DNA of 14,643 nucleotides from Bordetella parapertussis. GTDB lineage: Bacteria; Pseudomonadota; Gammaproteobacteria; Burkholderiales; Burkholderiaceae_C. Shown one piece after another: positions 13,928 through 14,643 of the stretch (its first letter is position 1; every line of letters starts with the position of its first letter). The stretch covers positions 1 through 14,643 of the forward strand of contig CAMDSU010000026.1 in assembly GCA_945907335.1 (NCBI GenBank), read 5' to 3'. The position numbers and the translations under genes were made by a program. The notes beneath the pieces were generated by a model, which made no database searches, had not been told where the DNA came from, and saw only the letters and a list, made by a program, of their open reading frames with translations.

Positions 13928-14643
13928 ATGCATTCCACCAAAAAAAGATTACTTTCGAATGTTTTTGATGTGGGCTTCAGTGCCGTGTGGCGACTGCTGC
14001 CCGCTGGGATGCTGCTCGTCGGTCAGGTGCATGCGCAGTCCCCCAATGACTTAGGCAGCAACCGCGATGCTTCCGGTGTGGTGTTTCCCAATGCGGATTG
14101 GATCCGCTTTCCCGCCAGACCTAGCAAAACCGCGCCAGCGGTGGTGCCCGCGCCCGAACCTGCGCCTAAAGCACCCCTTGGCAACAACGACTGGATTCAG
14201 TTCCCGCGCTTACCGCCTCCTGTGCCTAAGCCCGCCACTCAACCTACGGCAACTTCAGTAACGCCCACTGAAGCCTCCCCACCCTCAAACGCAGTGCCTT
14301 CAGCCAACACGCCATCGCCGCCCGCTGCAGCAGCCAAGCCGCAAGCAGCTCCCGCCAGTGAACCCACGGCCCAGTCGGCCGACAACAGCGACGAATTCAG
14401 ATTCAAACAATTCCGTTTCCAAGGGAACACGGTCTACAGCGACAAAACGCTGGAGAAATTGCTGCGCGACAAAGTCGCCACGGTCAAAACATTACCCGAT
14501 ATTCAACGTGCGGCAGAAACTGTGGCCGCGCTTTACCAAGAAGACGGTGTGTTGGCTCGTGTGGACCTGTTGCCCCAAGATTTGACCGACGGTGTGGTGA
14601 CCATCACCATCACCGAAGGACGCTTTGCCGGCGCACGCATGGA
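13928..14643 (+). CDS. TpsB/ShlB-like outer-membrane translocator, 5' part
   Basis: Partial: 238 complete codons, open at the window edge. The product has a signal peptide (MHSTKKRLLSNVF..., hydrophobic run WRLLPAGMLLVG, cleavage after VHA near residue 36), then a Pro/Ala-rich linker of about 115 residues, then a POTRA_2 domain from FRFKQFRFQGNTVYSDKTL to VVTITITEGRFAGARM. That domain precedes the beta-barrel in ShlB/FhaC/HecB proteins, which secrete large TpsA exoproteins across the outer membrane. The linker carries two copies of DWIxFP (DWIRFPARP and DWIQFPRLP). ATG 13928 is the only usable start after an in-frame stop at 13898-13900; no Shine-Dalgarno is visible. The cognate TpsA exoprotein should lie nearby, outside the window. 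The barrel is not seen, so family assignment rests on the POTRA domain. Confidence 0.8.
   Translation, partial: MHSTKKRLLSNVFDVGFSAVWRLLPAGMLLVGQVHAQSPNDLGSNRDASGVVFPNADWIRFPARPSKTAPAVVPAPEPAPKAPLGNNDWIQFPRLPPPVPKPATQPTATSVTPTEASPPSNAVPSANTPSPPAAAAKPQAAPASEPTAQSADNSDEFRFKQFRFQGNTVYSDKTLEKLLRDKVATVKTLPDIQRAAETVAALYQEDGVLARVDLLPQDLTDGVVTITITEGRFAGARM

Overview
This is a 14.6-kb chromosomal window from a Gram-negative proteobacterium. The best guess is a betaproteobacterium of the order Burkholderiales, Comamonadaceae-like. Pointers are the moderate, slightly GC-rich composition, the tripartite TRAP transporter next to sugar-acid-type enzymes, an MFS anion symporter paired with a ModA-like binding protein, a DUF1111 di-heme oxidoreductase and a two-partner-secretion (TpsB) translocator. 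This assignment rests on recognising protein families by eye, not on a search. I see no RNA gene, CRISPR array, intact insertion sequence or origin. Coding density is high and no gap exceeds about 210 bases.

Layout. Positions 29-2136 (minus) hold an ACS-type MFS transporter followed by a ModA-like binding protein with no signal peptide. Positions 2258-3886 (minus) hold an exported FKBP prolyl isomerase and an exported putative zinc metallopeptidase with an atypical metzincin motif. Positions 4003-6260 (minus) hold an operon of an exported NTF2-like protein, a 2-keto-4-pentenoate hydratase-family enzyme and a beta-hydroxyacid dehydrogenase, followed by what looks like the decayed 3' end of a short-chain dehydrogenase gene. 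A 206-base divergent control region (6261-6466) separates that operon from a plus-strand operon (6467-10934) of TRAP DctP, DctQ and DctM plus a UxaA/GarD-family dehydratase. A bidirectional terminator (10938-10986) and a short REP-like palindrome follow. Positions 11035-12444 (minus) encode a di-heme cytochrome c oxidoreductase. A divergent serine hydrolase of the class C beta-lactamase/EstB type lies at 12629-13816 (plus). The window ends inside a TpsB/ShlB-like outer-membrane translocator (from 13928, plus) with a long Pro/Ala-rich N-terminal linker.

How the genes may work together. The core is a divergent catabolic module. The TRAP system imports an organic (probably hydroxylated) acid, the UxaA/GarD-like enzyme dehydrates a sugar-acid-type substrate, and the hydratase and beta-hydroxyacid dehydrogenase process downstream oxo or semialdehyde intermediates. 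The substrate cannot be read from the sequence. The dehydrogenase carries a GRT loop like that of sulfolactaldehyde reductase YihU instead of the usual SGG loop, so an unusual acid, possibly a sulfonate, should be considered beside aldarates. The most unusual observations are that dehydrogenase loop, the short-chain dehydrogenase remnant abutting it, the metalloprotease with shifted third His and Leu in the Met-turn, and the repeat-bearing linker of the TpsB protein.
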